Shown here one piece after another: positions 1 through 8,416 of a DNA stretch of 64,000 nt. Each line of letters starts with the position of its first letter. The stretch's first letter is position 1. Both the position numbers and the translations under genes were made by a program. This stretch comes from Mycobacteriaceae bacterium (GTDB lineage Bacteria; Actinomycetota; Actinomycetes; Mycobacteriales; Mycobacteriaceae). The notes beneath the pieces are model-generated. The model was not told where the DNA came from. It did not search any database and saw only the letters and a program-made list of their open reading frames with translations. The stretch covers positions 124,001 to 188,000 of the forward strand of contig JAFARC010000066.1 of NCBI GenBank assembly GCA_019245755.1, read 5' to 3'.

Positions 1-222
1 GCGGGTTTCCAGGATGTCGGCCGCCTCCAGCTCGCGGTAGGCGCGGGCCACGGTGTTGACGGCCAGGCCCAGCCGCCGGGCCAGTTCCCGGACCGTCGGC
101 AGCCGCGCTCCGGCCGCCAGCTTCCCGCTGCGAACGCCGGCGATGATCTGGGTTCTCAATTGGTCGAAGAGCGGCGTCGCCGCTTGCGGGTCCACCCGGA
201 CCCAGTCCCCCAACTCGGACAT
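1..222 (-). CDS. GntR-family transcriptional regulator (N-terminal part, cut by window edge)
   Basis: The reading frame is open from an ATG at 222 to the left edge, giving the first 74 residues. They contain a winged helix-turn-helix of GntR type, with the segments [23 protein letters not shown] and [13 protein letters not shown] in the usual order. The short N-terminus and these segments resemble the YtrA-like subfamily. The gene is divergent from the sirtuin across 56 bp, as Rv1152 is from Rv1151c in M. tuberculosis, so it is the likely Rv1152 counterpart. The effector domain lies outside the window. Confidence 0.85.
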   Translation of the reverse strand, partial: MSELGDWVRVDPQAATPLFDQLRTQIIAGVRSGKLAAGARLPTVRELARRLGLAVNTVARAYRELEAADILETR

Positions 223-278
223 CCGCTCAGTATCGCGCAGACGACCGCCCGCGCACCCGGCAGACTAGTTTGGGATGC

Positions 279-992
279 GTGCGTGTAACGGTGCTCAGCG
301 GGGCTGGGATGTCCGCCGAGAGCGGGGTCGAGACGTTTCGCGATGCTCAGACCGGGCTGTGGGAGACGTTTGACCCCGAGGAATTGGCCAGCCCGCGAGC
401 ATGGCGCCGGCAACCCGGCGTGGTGTGGGCGTGGTACATGTGGCGCTATCACCTGGTCCGGTCCGTCGAGCCGAACGCGGGGCACCGTGCTGTCGCCGAT
501 TGGCAGCGCCGCGTGGACGTGCGGGTGGTCACGCAGAATATCGACAATCTGCACGAGCGTGCGGGCAGCCAACGGGTAGCCCATCTGCATGGGAGCCTGT
601 TTGAATTTCGTTGTTCGCGTTGCGGTTCGCGGTACCACGGCGAGCTGGCCGAGATGGCCGAGCCGATCGGGGCGCTGGAGCCGCCGCGGTGCGCGTGCGG
701 CGGCACGATCCGCCCGGGGGTGGTGTGGTTCGGTGAGCCGCTGCCCGACGAGCCGTGGCAGCAGGCGGTCGAGGCGGTGGCCGGCGCCGACGTGCTGATC
801 GTGGTCGGCACGTCCGGGATCGTCTACCCGGCGGCTGGGCTGCCGTCCGCGGCACTGGCCCAGGGTATCCCGGTCGTGGAGGTCAACCCGGACAGCACGC
901 CGCTGTCGAGCAGTGCGACCGCGACGGTGCGCGACACCGCGGCGCGGGCGTTGCCCGGGTTGCTGGAGCGGCTCGACGACCTGATCGACTAA
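279..992 (+). CDS. NAD-dependent protein deacylase, sirtuin family (Rv1151c-like)
   Basis: This 237-residue protein has the full sirtuin core: GAG at residues 8-10 with a following TFR, QNID at 86-89, catalytic His104 in HLHGS, and four zinc-ligand cysteines near 112, 115, 138 and 140. Tyr53 and Arg56 form the YxxR signature that in SIRT5/CobB-type sirtuins binds acidic acyl groups, so desuccinylation or demalonylation of lysines is likely besides deacetylation. The GTG at 279 is chosen because it places the start just before the nucleotide-binding strand; a TTG at 270 is also in frame. Its stop overlaps the convergent TetR stop by 4 bp. Confidence 0.93.
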   Translation: MRVTVLSGAGMSAESGVETFRDAQTGLWETFDPEELASPRAWRRQPGVVWAWYMWRYHLVRSVEPNAGHRAVADWQRRVDVRVVTQNIDNLHERAGSQRVAHLHGSLFEFRCSRCGSRYHGELAEMAEPIGALEPPRCACGGTIRPGVVWFGEPLPDEPWQQAVEAVAGADVLIVVGTSGIVYPAAGLPSAALAQGIPVVEVNPDSTPLSSSATATVRDTAARALPGLLERLDDLID

Positions 993-1696
993 CAGCCATC
1001 CGAACGCTTTTCGTCGAGGCGCATCAGCAGGCCGAGGGTGTCTTCTGGGCTGGTGTCGTATCCGATGATGCCGCAGGCGATCTGACCGCAGCACACCGCG
1101 CGCAGCACCCGGTCGGCGAACACCTCGACATCACCCCACGGCAGATAGGGCTTGGCGATCAGCAGGGCCGCCACGCCGTGCGCGGCGCTCCACAGTTCCA
1201 GCGCCACCCGGGTGGTGTCCCCGTGGGCGTAGCTGCCGTCGTCCATCATCGCCTGCACCCCGGCGCGCATATGCGTGAACGCCGAACTGGCCAGCGTGAT
1301 GTCGACGTCGCTGCCGGGGCGGCCCTCGCCCATCGTCGCGATCCGGTACAGTGCCGGTGTCTGCAGCGCGAAGCGCACGTACGCCAGGCCTTGCGCGCGC
1401 AGTACTTCCAGCGTCGTTCTGCAGCCCGCCGCGGCGCGCTGCATCTCCTCGTCGAGGCGCTCGAAGTAGCGGGCGCACACGGCGTCCAGCAACGCGTCCT
1501 TGTCGGCGAAGTGCAGATATATCGACGGGGGTGTCACCCCGACCCGTTGCGCCACCGACCGGATCGAGACCGCTTTCGCGTGGCCGGTTTCCAGCAGCAA
1601 TTCCGTTGCCGCGTCGAGTATCTCGTCACGCAGTTGCTCCCCCGCTCCGCGCGGGGCGCGGCGTCGACGCGGGCTTTCCACCGGGCTCGTCGACAC
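989..1696 (-). CDS. TetR-family transcriptional regulator next to mmpL
   Basis: The protein has 235 residues when started at the GTG at 1696. That codon lies one base beyond the mmpL stop (TAA at 1700-1698), so the two genes are probably translationally coupled. An N-terminal TetR helix-turn-helix is visible around residues 44-63 ([20 protein letters not shown]), followed by an all-helical ligand domain. The likely role is local repressor of the mmpL-tetR unit, binding the inverted repeat at 4001-4023. The ligand is unknown; lipid or acyl effectors are common for such pairs. A longer in-frame start at 1738 exists but would run back into mmpL. Confidence 0.88.
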   Translation of the reverse strand: MSTSPVESPRRRRAPRGAGEQLRDEILDAATELLLETGHAKAVSIRSVAQRVGVTPPSIYLHFADKDALLDAVCARYFERLDEEMQRAAAGCRTTLEVLRAQGLAYVRFALQTPALYRIATMGEGRPGSDVDITLASSAFTHMRAGVQAMMDDGSYAHGDTTRVALELWSAAHGVAALLIAKPYLPWGDVEVFADRVLRAVCCGQIACGIIGYDTSPEDTLGLLMRLDEKRSDGC

Positions 1697-1697
1697 C

Positions 1698-3971
1698 TTA
1701 GTCGGCGTTCGCCGCGGCCATCTCCGGCTGTGCACCACCGGATACGCCTGGGGCCGAGGGCAATTCCCGCAGTCCGAACCGGCGGTGCAGGCGCGCCAGC
1801 GGCGCTGGCGCCCACCAGTTCGCGCGGCCGAGCACGTGCATGAACGCGGGCACCAGCAGCATTCGCACGAGTGTGGCGTCGACCAGCACCGCCACGGTGA
1901 GCCCGAGGCCGAACATTCGCATGAACGACACCTGCGCGGCGATCAGCGCGGCGAACGAGATCGACATCAGCAGCGCCGCAGCGGTGATCACCCGACCGGT
2001 GTGGGCCACACCGAGCGCGACGCTTTCGTCGTTGTCGGCGCGTGTCTCACCCGATGCGAGCCAGTATTCGCGGATCCGCGAAATCAAGAACACCTCGTAG
2101 TCCATTGACAGGCCGAACGAGATACAGAACAGCAGCACCGGTAGGTTCACCTCGAGGGTGCCGGTCGCCGATGAGCCTAGCGCTCCGAGATGGCCGTCCT
2201 GGAACACCCATACCAGCGCGCCGAACGCGGCGGTCAGCGACAAGATGTTGAGCAGCAGCGCCTTCACCGGCAGTACCACGCTGCCGGTCAGCATGAACAG
2301 CAGCACGAACGTGATGCCGGCGATGATGCCCAGCACGATCGGCAGCCGGGTGGTGATGGTGTGCACGCTGTCGTGGTTGGTCTGCGCGACGCCGGCCAGT
2401 AGCACGGGTTTACCCGCCGGGGTGGCGACGGCGTGCAGCACGTTGAGTTGGTTGGCCGACGCGCCGGAGAACAGCGGGGCGGTGCTGCGGACGGTCAGAA
2501 ACGCGCTGCCGTCGCGCAATCCCGTTGCGGCGCTGGGCGGGCCGGCCGGTGCGCCGCCGATGAACGTCCCGGTCGGTGCGGACACCGAGGACACCTCTGC
2601 TACCCGCGACAGCGTGGCGGCGTACCGGCGCAGGTCTGCGGACGTCACCCCGGTCGCGTCGGGGATGACGACGGTGATGTCGGTGGCCGAGTCGACGGCG
2701 AAGTCGTTGCGCAGCTGGTCGCCTACCTGGCGCGCGGACGCCGAGGTGGGCAGCACCCGGTCGTCGGGGAAGCCCCATTTGACGCCGAGGAACGGTGCGC
2801 CCAGCACCAGCAGCAGCGCGATGATCGCGGCCCCGATCGGCACGGCGCGGCGCATCACCACCTTGGTCCAGCGGTACCAGAACGACTGCTCGACCGGCTT
2901 GGGCTGCGGGTCGGGTCGGCCGAGCGCGCGGCGCAGCAGCCGCCGCACGTCCAGGGCGTCCAGCCGGGCGCCGAGCAGCGTGATCGCCGCGGGCGTGACG
3001 ACCACGGCGGCGGCGGCCGCGAACGCCACGACGGCGACGCCGGCGTAGGCGAACGACTTGAGGAAGTACTGGGGGAACAGCACCATCGTCACCATCGACA
3101 GCGCGACGGTCAGTGCGGAGAACAGCACCGTGCGGCCCGCGGTGGCCATCGTGCGGATCAACGCCTCGTCGCGCTCGGCGCCGGCGGCGATTTCGTCGCG
3201 GTAGCGGCTAAGGATCAGCAGCGTGTAGTCGATCGCCAGCGCCAGGCCCATCGCGACGGTGAGGTTGAGCGCGAAGATCGACACGTTGGTGATCAGCGAG
3301 ACGGTGTGCAGCACCGCCATCGAGCCCAGGATGGCGAAGCCACCGACGGCCATCGGCAGCGCCGCGGCGACCAGTCCGCCGAACACCCAGACCAGCACCA
3401 CGAAGCTCAGCGGGATCGCCAGCGACTCCATGAACAGGAGGTCTTTCTCGGTTTGCGCGTTGACCTGCGAGTAAACCGTCGCGACGCCGCCGGCCCGTAC
3501 GGTGACGCCGTCGCGGTCGTGCACGAGTGCGTCGGTGAGCGTCTTGGCGTGTTTCTGCGCCTCGCTCTCGCCGCCGGAGATCCCGGCGACGATCAACCCG
3601 GTCTTGCCGTCCTGGCTGATCAGCGCGGACGACGCCGATGGCGGCGCGGTCCAGGGCGACGTCACCTGCCCGACGTAGGGGGATGTGTGCAGTCGTTGCG
3701 CGATGTCGGTGCCGACTGCCCGGGCGGCGGTGCTGTGCACTCCGCCGTCGGCGGTGATGGTGATCAGCATCTCCATGTCGCCCTGGTCGAACTTGTCCGA
3801 CAGGATCTTCGCCGCCCGCGACGACTCGGAGTGGGGATCTTGCATGCCGCCGGCGGACAGGCTCGTCACGACCGGAATGCCGAACAGTGCGGTGCCGACC
3901 ATGACGAGCAGCGCCACCACGATGACGCGTCGGGGGGCGGCGATGGCGAGTCGAGCGATTCCCTGCAACAC
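1698..3971 (-). CDS. mmpL13: MmpL-family RND transporter, intact MmpL13-like
   Basis: This 757-residue protein is a mycobacterial membrane protein large (MmpL) transporter. It has an N-terminal membrane segment after the motif RLAIAAPRR, a periplasmic loop, a block of about five helices (residues ~190-360), a second periplasmic region and a final helix block, the twofold repeated RND plan. The motif GLALAIDYTLLILSRYRDE in the first block and SFGLSMDYEVFLISRIRE in the second carry the conserved acidic residues that relay protons. The GTG at 3971 is chosen; an ATG at 3998 adds nine residues. Synteny points to mmpL13, which in H37Rv is split into mmpL13a and mmpL13b; here it is one uninterrupted frame. 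The exported lipid is unknown. Confidence 0.9.
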   Translation of the reverse strand: MLQGIARLAIAAPRRVIVVALLVMVGTALFGIPVVTSLSAGGMQDPHSESSRAAKILSDKFDQGDMEMLITITADGGVHSTAARAVGTDIAQRLHTSPYVGQVTSPWTAPPSASSALISQDGKTGLIVAGISGGESEAQKHAKTLTDALVHDRDGVTVRAGGVATVYSQVNAQTEKDLLFMESLAIPLSFVVLVWVFGGLVAAALPMAVGGFAILGSMAVLHTVSLITNVSIFALNLTVAMGLALAIDYTLLILSRYRDEIAAGAERDEALIRTMATAGRTVLFSALTVALSMVTMVLFPQYFLKSFAYAGVAVVAFAAAAAVVVTPAAITLLGARLDALDVRRLLRRALGRPDPQPKPVEQSFWYRWTKVVMRRAVPIGAAIIALLLVLGAPFLGVKWGFPDDRVLPTSASARQVGDQLRNDFAVDSATDITVVIPDATGVTSADLRRYAATLSRVAEVSSVSAPTGTFIGGAPAGPPSAATGLRDGSAFLTVRSTAPLFSGASANQLNVLHAVATPAGKPVLLAGVAQTNHDSVHTITTRLPIVLGIIAGITFVLLFMLTGSVVLPVKALLLNILSLTAAFGALVWVFQDGHLGALGSSATGTLEVNLPVLLFCISFGLSMDYEVFLISRIREYWLASGETRADNDESVALGVAHTGRVITAAALLMSISFAALIAAQVSFMRMFGLGLTVAVLVDATLVRMLLVPAFMHVLGRANWWAPAPLARLHRRFGLRELPSAPGVSGGAQPEMAAANAD

Positions 3972-4000
3972 GGCGGATCCTTCCGCGGTCCGTATCAACG

Positions 4001-4023
4001 GTAACTTACCAGTGATAAGTTAC
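4001..4023. promoter_or_regulatory. Perfect inverted repeat, probable TetR operator of mmpL-tetR
   Basis: Arms GTAACTTA and TAAGTTAC (8 bp each) are perfectly complementary around a 7-bp spacer CCAGTGA. The repeat sits 29 bp upstream of the mmpL start. This size, symmetry and place fit a TetR-family operator controlling the mmpL-tetR operon. TAAGTT inside the repeat could serve as a -10 hexamer, so binding would block polymerase. Confidence 0.65.
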
Positions 4024-4188
4024 GGAGTCGAGGCCGGATCGGTTCACCGTCACGTTTGGCTGCTGGTTGCTGTTTTTAAATTAACGGGCGGCTGTTGGGC
4101 CGCTGGCGGCGCCCGGCTCCCGTGCCGTTTGCGTGCTCACGATCACCTCGGGCACCTGTGAAGCAACCGACGCTACCCGGCGGTAATA

Positions 4189-4383
4189 TTGCCACCGTTT
4201 TCCGAAACGAAACTCAAAGTCCTCTTAGAGGCGGTCCATAACCTCGGTGGCATGTGGATCGATGACACCAGCGCCGACGTCATCAAGGTCGACTTTGAGG
4301 CGCTCTACCACGGCGACTTGCTGGTGGAGGGAGACACCTCCGAGCAGATCGACGACCCGCCGCCGCTGGCCTCGGCGGTCTGA
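4189..4383 (+). CDS. Small acidic hypothetical protein
   Basis: A 64-residue reading frame starts at a TTG. No family is recognised. The second half is acidic and its third codon positions are GC-rich like the neighbours, which supports coding. The first part is AT-richer and has no convincing ribosome site. A TAATAT hexamer at 4184-4189 overlaps the TTG, so translation may instead begin at the ATG at 4252 (43 residues). It stands alone between mmpL and the divergent dehydrogenase. It could be a genuine small gene or a decayed one. Confidence 0.35.
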   Translation: MPPFSETKLKVLLEAVHNLGGMWIDDTSADVIKVDFEALYHGDLLVEGDTSEQIDDPPPLASAV

Positions 4384-4427
4384 CGGCATCCGCCTGTTCA
4401 CCTGGGCCGGCGGCTCGGCTCTTTCGC

Positions 4428-5180
4428 TTATCTCGGTGCCATCCGGATCGCCCCGTCCAGCCGGATCACCTCTCCGTTGAGCATCGGGTTCTCGACGATG
4501 TGCACGGCCAGCGCGCCGTACTCCTCGGGCTTGCCCAGCCGCGACGGATGTGGCGCCTGCGCGCCGAGTGATTTCTTGGCCTCGTCCGGCAGCATCGCCA
4601 ATAGCGGGGTGTCGAACAGCCCGGGCGCGATGGTCACCACCCTTATCCCTTTGCTCGCCAGGTCGCGGGCGATCGGCAGCGTCATCCCGACCACGCCGCC
4701 CTTGGACGCCGAGTAGGCCGCCTGGCCGATCTGCCCGTCGAACGCGGCCACCGACGCGGTGTTGATGATCACGCCGCGCTCCTCACCGACCGGGTCGGTC
4801 GCCGCGATCCGCTCCGCGCCCAGCCGCAGCACGTTGAAGGTGCCGATGAGGTTGATCTCGACCACCTTGCGGAACGCCTCCAGCGGGAACACGCCGTCCT
4901 TGCCCAGCACCCGGATCGCGTTGCCGGTGCCTGCGCAGTTGACCACGATGCGCACTGGCCCAAGGGATTCTGCGGTGTCCAGCGCGGCGGCCACCGCGGA
5001 CTCGTCGGTCACGTCGGCCTCGGCGAACGCGGCGCGCTCACCCAGCTCGTCGACGGCCTCCTTGCCTTTCAGGTCGAGGACGACCACGTGCGCTGCGCGG
5101 TCCAGCAGTGCCTTGGTGGTGGCCAGGCCCAGCCCGGAGGCGCCGCCGGTTACCACGGCGACGGCGTCTTGAATCTGCAT
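4428..5180 (-). CDS. Short-chain dehydrogenase, 3-hydroxyacyl-CoA dehydrogenase type (Rv1144-like)
   Basis: This 250-residue classical SDR has the cofactor motif TGGASGLG at residues 11-18, Asp36 favouring NAD over NADP, NCAG at 81-84, and the catalytic Ser143, Tyr156 and Lys160 (YSASK). The sequence style matches the type II 3-hydroxyacyl-CoA dehydrogenase (HSD10) branch, which oxidises 2-methyl-3-hydroxybutyryl-CoA and related thioesters. It is divergent from the crotonase echA11, consistent with consecutive steps of acyl-CoA breakdown. The ATG at 5180 is preceded by AGAAAGGAA, a good ribosome site. Confidence 0.9.
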   Translation of the reverse strand: MQIQDAVAVVTGGASGLGLATTKALLDRAAHVVVLDLKGKEAVDELGERAAFAEADVTDESAVAAALDTAESLGPVRIVVNCAGTGNAIRVLGKDGVFPLEAFRKVVEINLIGTFNVLRLGAERIAATDPVGEERGVIINTASVAAFDGQIGQAAYSASKGGVVGMTLPIARDLASKGIRVVTIAPGLFDTPLLAMLPDEAKKSLGAQAPHPSRLGKPEEYGALAVHIVENPMLNGEVIRLDGAIRMAPR

Positions 5181-5211
5181 TGATCGGTTCCTTTCTGGCC
5201 GGCCAGCTGGC

Positions 5212-5229
5212 CGACCAAGCGGTTGGTCG
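5212..5229. promoter_or_regulatory. Inverted repeat between divergent SDR and echA11, probable TetR-type operator
   Basis: CGACCAA and TTGGTCG are perfect 7-bp arms around GCGG. The repeat lies in the 90-bp divergent promoter region and could control both genes. The core ACCAAGCGGTTGGT differs at one position from the published KstR2 consensus (AnCAAGnnCTTGnT), but many TetR regulators of acyl-CoA genes use similar half-sites, so the regulator is not identified. Confidence 0.55.
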
Positions 5230-5258
5230 AAGAATATACCCAGCGCTCGGCCGGGCCT

Positions 5259-5264
5259 TAGGGT
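5259..5264 (+). promoter_or_regulatory. -10 hexamer, likely leaderless promoter of echA11
   Basis: TAGGGT fits the mycobacterial TANNNT -10 consensus. It ends 6 bases before the ATG at 5271, so the transcript would begin at or next to the start codon. No ribosome-binding site is present in the gap. Confidence 0.5.
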
Positions 5265-5270
5265 GTAGCC

Positions 5271-6089
5271 ATGACGACTCTCGATTCCAGCACGGCGGCG
5301 TACTCGAGCGTCGACGGCCTTTCGGTTGCGCTGTCGGACGGCGTGCTGTCGCTCACGATGGACCGGCCGGAAAGCCTTAACGCGCTGACCGAGGTGATGC
5401 TGACCGGCATCGCCGGCGCCTTGGAGCGCGCGGCGACGGACCCGCGGGTGAAGGTGGTGCGATTGGGTGGTGCCGGACGGGCGTTCAGCTCGGGTGCCGG
5501 GATCGGCGCCGAGGATCGGTCCAGGAAGGCACCGGGCAGCTTGACCGGCGTCCTCGACGCGGCTAATCGCGCTGTGCGGTCGATCGTTTCGCTGCCGCGC
5601 CCGGTCGTGGCGGTGGTGCACGGGCCCGCGGCCGGAGTGGCCGCCTCGCTGGCCCTGGCATCCGATGTCGTGGTGGCTTCGGAGAAGGCATATTTCCTGT
5701 TGGCGTTCACCAGGATCGGTTTGATGCCCGACGGCGGCGCGTCGGCGCTGGTGGCCGCGGCCGTGGGTCGGATCCGGGCCATGCGGATGGCATTGCTGGC
5801 CGAACGCATTTCGGCGACCGAGGCGCTCGAGTGGGGGCTTGCGACGGCGGTCTATCCGGAGGACGGCTTCGCTGCTGAGGTCGACAGGTTGATCGCCACC
5901 CTGGTCGACGGGCCCGTGGTGGCGCTGCGCAAGACCAAGGACGCGATCAACGCGGCGACGCTCACCCAGCTTGAGCCCGCACTGCAGCGCGAGCGCGTCG
6001 GACAGCTCGACCTGCTGACCGGACACGACTTCATCGAGGGCACGCTGGCGTTTCAGCAGCGCCGCAAGGCCGAGTTCACCGACATGTAG
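5271..6089 (+). CDS. echA11: Crotonase-family protein (EchA11-like)
   Basis: This 272-residue crotonase-fold protein has an oxyanion-hole segment FSSGAG (residues 72-77) and the core helix region [15 protein letters not shown] (118-132). The two catalytic glutamates of classical enoyl-CoA hydratases are absent: the first site is Ala and the second region reads [11 protein letters not shown]. The PD in that segment resembles isomerase-type crotonases such as PaaG. The substrate is a CoA thioester, but hydratase activity is doubtful and isomerase or another reaction is possible. From memory, M. tuberculosis EchA11 (Rv1141c) is closely similar, including this variant active site. It is divergent from the SDR gene. 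Confidence 0.85.
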   Translation: MTTLDSSTAAYSSVDGLSVALSDGVLSLTMDRPESLNALTEVMLTGIAGALERAATDPRVKVVRLGGAGRAFSSGAGIGAEDRSRKAPGSLTGVLDAANRAVRSIVSLPRPVVAVVHGPAAGVAASLALASDVVVASEKAYFLLAFTRIGLMPDGGASALVAAAVGRIRAMRMALLAERISATEALEWGLATAVYPEDGFAAEVDRLIATLVDGPVVALRKTKDAINAATLTQLEPALQRERVGQLDLLTGHDFIEGTLAFQQRRKAEFTDM

Positions 6090-6098
6090 CCGGCCGCA

Positions 6099-6326
6099 TC
6101 ACCTCTTGCTGGGGATGATCAGGATGACGATGAGCGTCAGGATGCTGAAGAACAAGCCGAGTATTCCCCAGCCCAGCGGGTTGCGTCCTTTGATCGCGGC
6201 GATGACCCCACACACGATCGCTGCGATGATGCTTCCGATGGCGACGAAGATGCCCTTTATCCCGCGCAAGATCAGCCCGGCGGCTTCGGGTTGGGTTTGC
6301 GCGGCCAGCAGCAGTCCGTGCAGCAT
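6099..6326 (-). CDS. Small two-helix membrane protein
   Basis: The protein has 75 residues from the ATG at 6326, chosen because GAGGAGGT sits 4 bases before it; a longer in-frame start at 6389 has no such site. Two hydrophobic segments are clear, around residues 20-45 and 50-72, ending in a basic IIPSKR tail. The overall pattern resembles small YtpI/GlsB-like inner-membrane proteins, but no specific family can be named. It is convergent with echA11, with 9 bp between the stops. Confidence 0.65.
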   Translation of the reverse strand: MLHGLLLAAQTQPEAAGLILRGIKGIFVAIGSIIAAIVCGVIAAIKGRNPLGWGILGLFFSILTLIVILIIPSKR

Positions 6327-6461
6327 GCCGACCTCCTCGATGGGGTGATGGGAGTCGAAGGCTACCCGGATCGTCGGCGAATCAACCACGCCGCGACCGC
6401 GCCGTTCGCGGCGCCTGTTCGCCGGTGCAGACGCTGACGGTGCGCACGGACACGCGTGGGT

Positions 6462-7184
6462 TCAGAGTCCGAAGATCGGGGGCAGCCCGAGCACGATGAC
6501 CAGGCTCCAGACCAGGTGCGTGAGCAACGGCGCCAGCACGCCGCCGGTGGCGCGGCGTTCCAGCGCGCACACGGTGCCGAGGATGATGGCCGCGAACGAC
6601 AGCATCGGGTTGCCGCTGGCCGCCGTCACCGCGACGTAGAGCACGGTCGAGATGAGGACGGGATAATGGCGGCGCAGCGCCGAGTACGCCGCCCCCCGGA
6701 AGAAGCACTCCTCGGCGGCGCCGTTGATCAGCGTGATGATCACAACCAGCCACAGGTTGCCGCGGTGCTCGTATTCGAGCACCTGCCGGATCAGGTGGGC
6801 GATGGGCCCGATGTCGCGGGCGATGAGGCCGCCGACGACGAACACGCCGCCGAGCAGCAGGCCGATCGCGGTGCCGGTGATCACCGGTCGCTGGTTGCGG
6901 CCGCGCCAGCGGATCCTGCCGAGGTGGATCGGCCGGCCCAGGAACGCGCCGGTGAACCACACCACCGCCAGCAGCAGCGTGAGCCAGTAGAACGACGCGG
7001 TTCCGGGCGGCGCGTTTAGTGAGAAGCCGAGCACCACGGCGCCGATGATCAAAAACCCCGCCACGACGATTCGTCGCCTGCGCACGACCGCGGGAGGTTC
7101 GTGGTAGGGCGCCGCGACGCCGGTGATGACCTGCCTGATCTCCTGCCGGAAGCTTCCCCGCCGGATGGTGTCGGTTTCGCTCAT
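6462..7184 (-). CDS. CPBP-family intramembrane metalloprotease
   Basis: This 240-residue membrane protein has about six to seven hydrophobic segments and the CPBP (Abi/CAAX protease) motif EExxxR, with Glu158, Glu159 and Arg163 in AAEECFFRG. A later His in the segment LLTHLVW is the expected second metal-site residue. Members cleave prenylated or other membrane substrates or serve in peptide self-immunity; the substrate here is unknown. Its ATG overlaps the stop of the upstream epimerase-like gene as ATGA, so the two form an operon. Confidence 0.85.
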   Translation of the reverse strand: MSETDTIRRGSFRQEIRQVITGVAAPYHEPPAVVRRRRIVVAGFLIIGAVVLGFSLNAPPGTASFYWLTLLLAVVWFTGAFLGRPIHLGRIRWRGRNQRPVITGTAIGLLLGGVFVVGGLIARDIGPIAHLIRQVLEYEHRGNLWLVVIITLINGAAEECFFRGAAYSALRRHYPVLISTVLYVAVTAASGNPMLSFAAIILGTVCALERRATGGVLAPLLTHLVWSLVIVLGLPPIFGL

Positions 7185-8329
7185 GCCGGGCTTCCCTTCG
7201 GCGTCAGATAGATGAGGATGTCGAGGGCGGTGCGCAATGTGCCCGCGACCGGCCCGGGCACCGCGTTGAGCAGGCCGAGCGCGGGCCTGGCGAGTTCCGG
7301 TGTCACCGCCCGAGCGAGCCGCCGCAGGCGCAGTCGGTCACCGCCGGCCCACGACGGATCGCTGTCGGCGAGGTGGTGGTGGTCGGCCAGCGCGTTGACG
7401 GGTCGGGGACAGTTGCTGGACAGCGACGCGACGATCGCGTCTTCGATGGGGGTCAGCCCGCCGGGCGGGTCTCCCACCTTGTCGCCCAGCCGGTGATCGG
7501 AGGCGGTCATGGGATGGTCGAGCGAGGCCACCAGGTCGGCGGCCAGCCCGCCGGGAACGGGCAGCGCGAGCGCGGTCACCCGCGACACGACGCTTTTGTC
7601 GACCCCGCGCACCGGCAGCGCCGGCCGCCAAGTGCGTGACGCCCGGGCGTAGACGGTGAGCAGGTCACCGTAGGTGGTGGTCTGCGGGCCACAGATGTCG
7701 TAGGCGCCGGCCGGTACCCGGTCGGGGTCGGCGGCCGCGATGAGGTAGTACAGCACGTCGCGGATCGAGATCGGGTCGATGGGGTTCGCTGACCACGGCG
7801 GCAGCGGCAACACCACGAAGCGGTCGCCGACGTAGCGCAGCATTTCGAACGACGTTGAGCCGGCCCCGATGATCATCGCCGCGCCGAGCCACACGACTTC
7901 CGGCCCGCCGTCGATCCTCAGTGATTCGGCGACCTCGGCGCGGCTGGTGAGGTGCTCGGACAGGTCGTCATCATCGGGAACGAAGCCGCCCAGGTACACG
8001 ATGCGCCGCACGCCCGCGGCCTTGGCCGCCTCGGCGACGTTGGTGGCGGCCGCGTTGTCGGCGGCCCGGAAGCCGGGCTGGCCGATGCCGTGGACCAGGT
8101 AGTACACCACGTCGACGGGGCCGGCCGCGGCGAAGGCCGCGCTGGTCGCGCCGGGTTCGGCCGCGTCCATCGCGACCGGGGTGATGCCGTCGTACCAGCC
8201 GAAACGCTTGAGGCGACGGGGCTTTCGGGTGGCTGTCACGACCCTGTGGCCATCGGCGATCAGCGCCGTGACGAGCCGCGATCCCACATAACCGGTGGCA
8301 CCGGTGACCAGGATCCGCACAGCGTCCAC
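7181..8329 (-). CDS. NAD(P)-binding epimerase-like oxidoreductase
   Basis: This 382-residue protein has a Rossmann motif TGATGYVGS at residues 9-17 and the layout of extended SDRs related to NmrA/NDUFA9-like proteins. It lacks the usual YxxxK pair in an obvious place, so it may bind a nucleotide without classical dehydrogenase chemistry. A hydrophobic C-terminal tail (LDILIYLTPKG) suggests membrane association, fitting its coupling with the CPBP protease. The GTG at 8329 is used; another GTG at 8320 would start MRILVTG directly and is equally possible. Confidence 0.75.
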   Translation of the reverse strand: MDAVRILVTGATGYVGSRLVTALIADGHRVVTATRKPRRLKRFGWYDGITPVAMDAAEPGATSAAFAAAGPVDVVYYLVHGIGQPGFRAADNAAATNVAEAAKAAGVRRIVYLGGFVPDDDDLSEHLTSRAEVAESLRIDGGPEVVWLGAAMIIGAGSTSFEMLRYVGDRFVVLPLPPWSANPIDPISIRDVLYYLIAAADPDRVPAGAYDICGPQTTTYGDLLTVYARASRTWRPALPVRGVDKSVVSRVTALALPVPGGLAADLVASLDHPMTASDHRLGDKVGDPPGGLTPIEDAIVASLSSNCPRPVNALADHHHLADSDPSWAGGDRLRLRRLARAVTPELARPALGLLNAVPGPVAGTLRTALDILIYLTPKGSPA

Positions 8330-8416
8330 CGTACTGATCGCCGAATGCGACAGGGAAGGCCCTCCGTCTTCCTAGGCTTGGGGCGAAAGACCACAACCCA
8401 CCAAAGGAGAAAGACA

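Noticed and set aside
2433..4004. 523-codon open frame antisense to mmpL
   Set aside because: It mirrors the mmpL frame, is composed of Arg/Gly/His/Gln-rich low-information sequence and has no domain. Long antisense frames are normal at this GC content.
4428..6026. Minus-strand frame extending the SDR to 532 residues
   Set aside because: The part before 5180 is antisense to echA11 and the family start is clear at the ATG at 5180 with a ribosome site.
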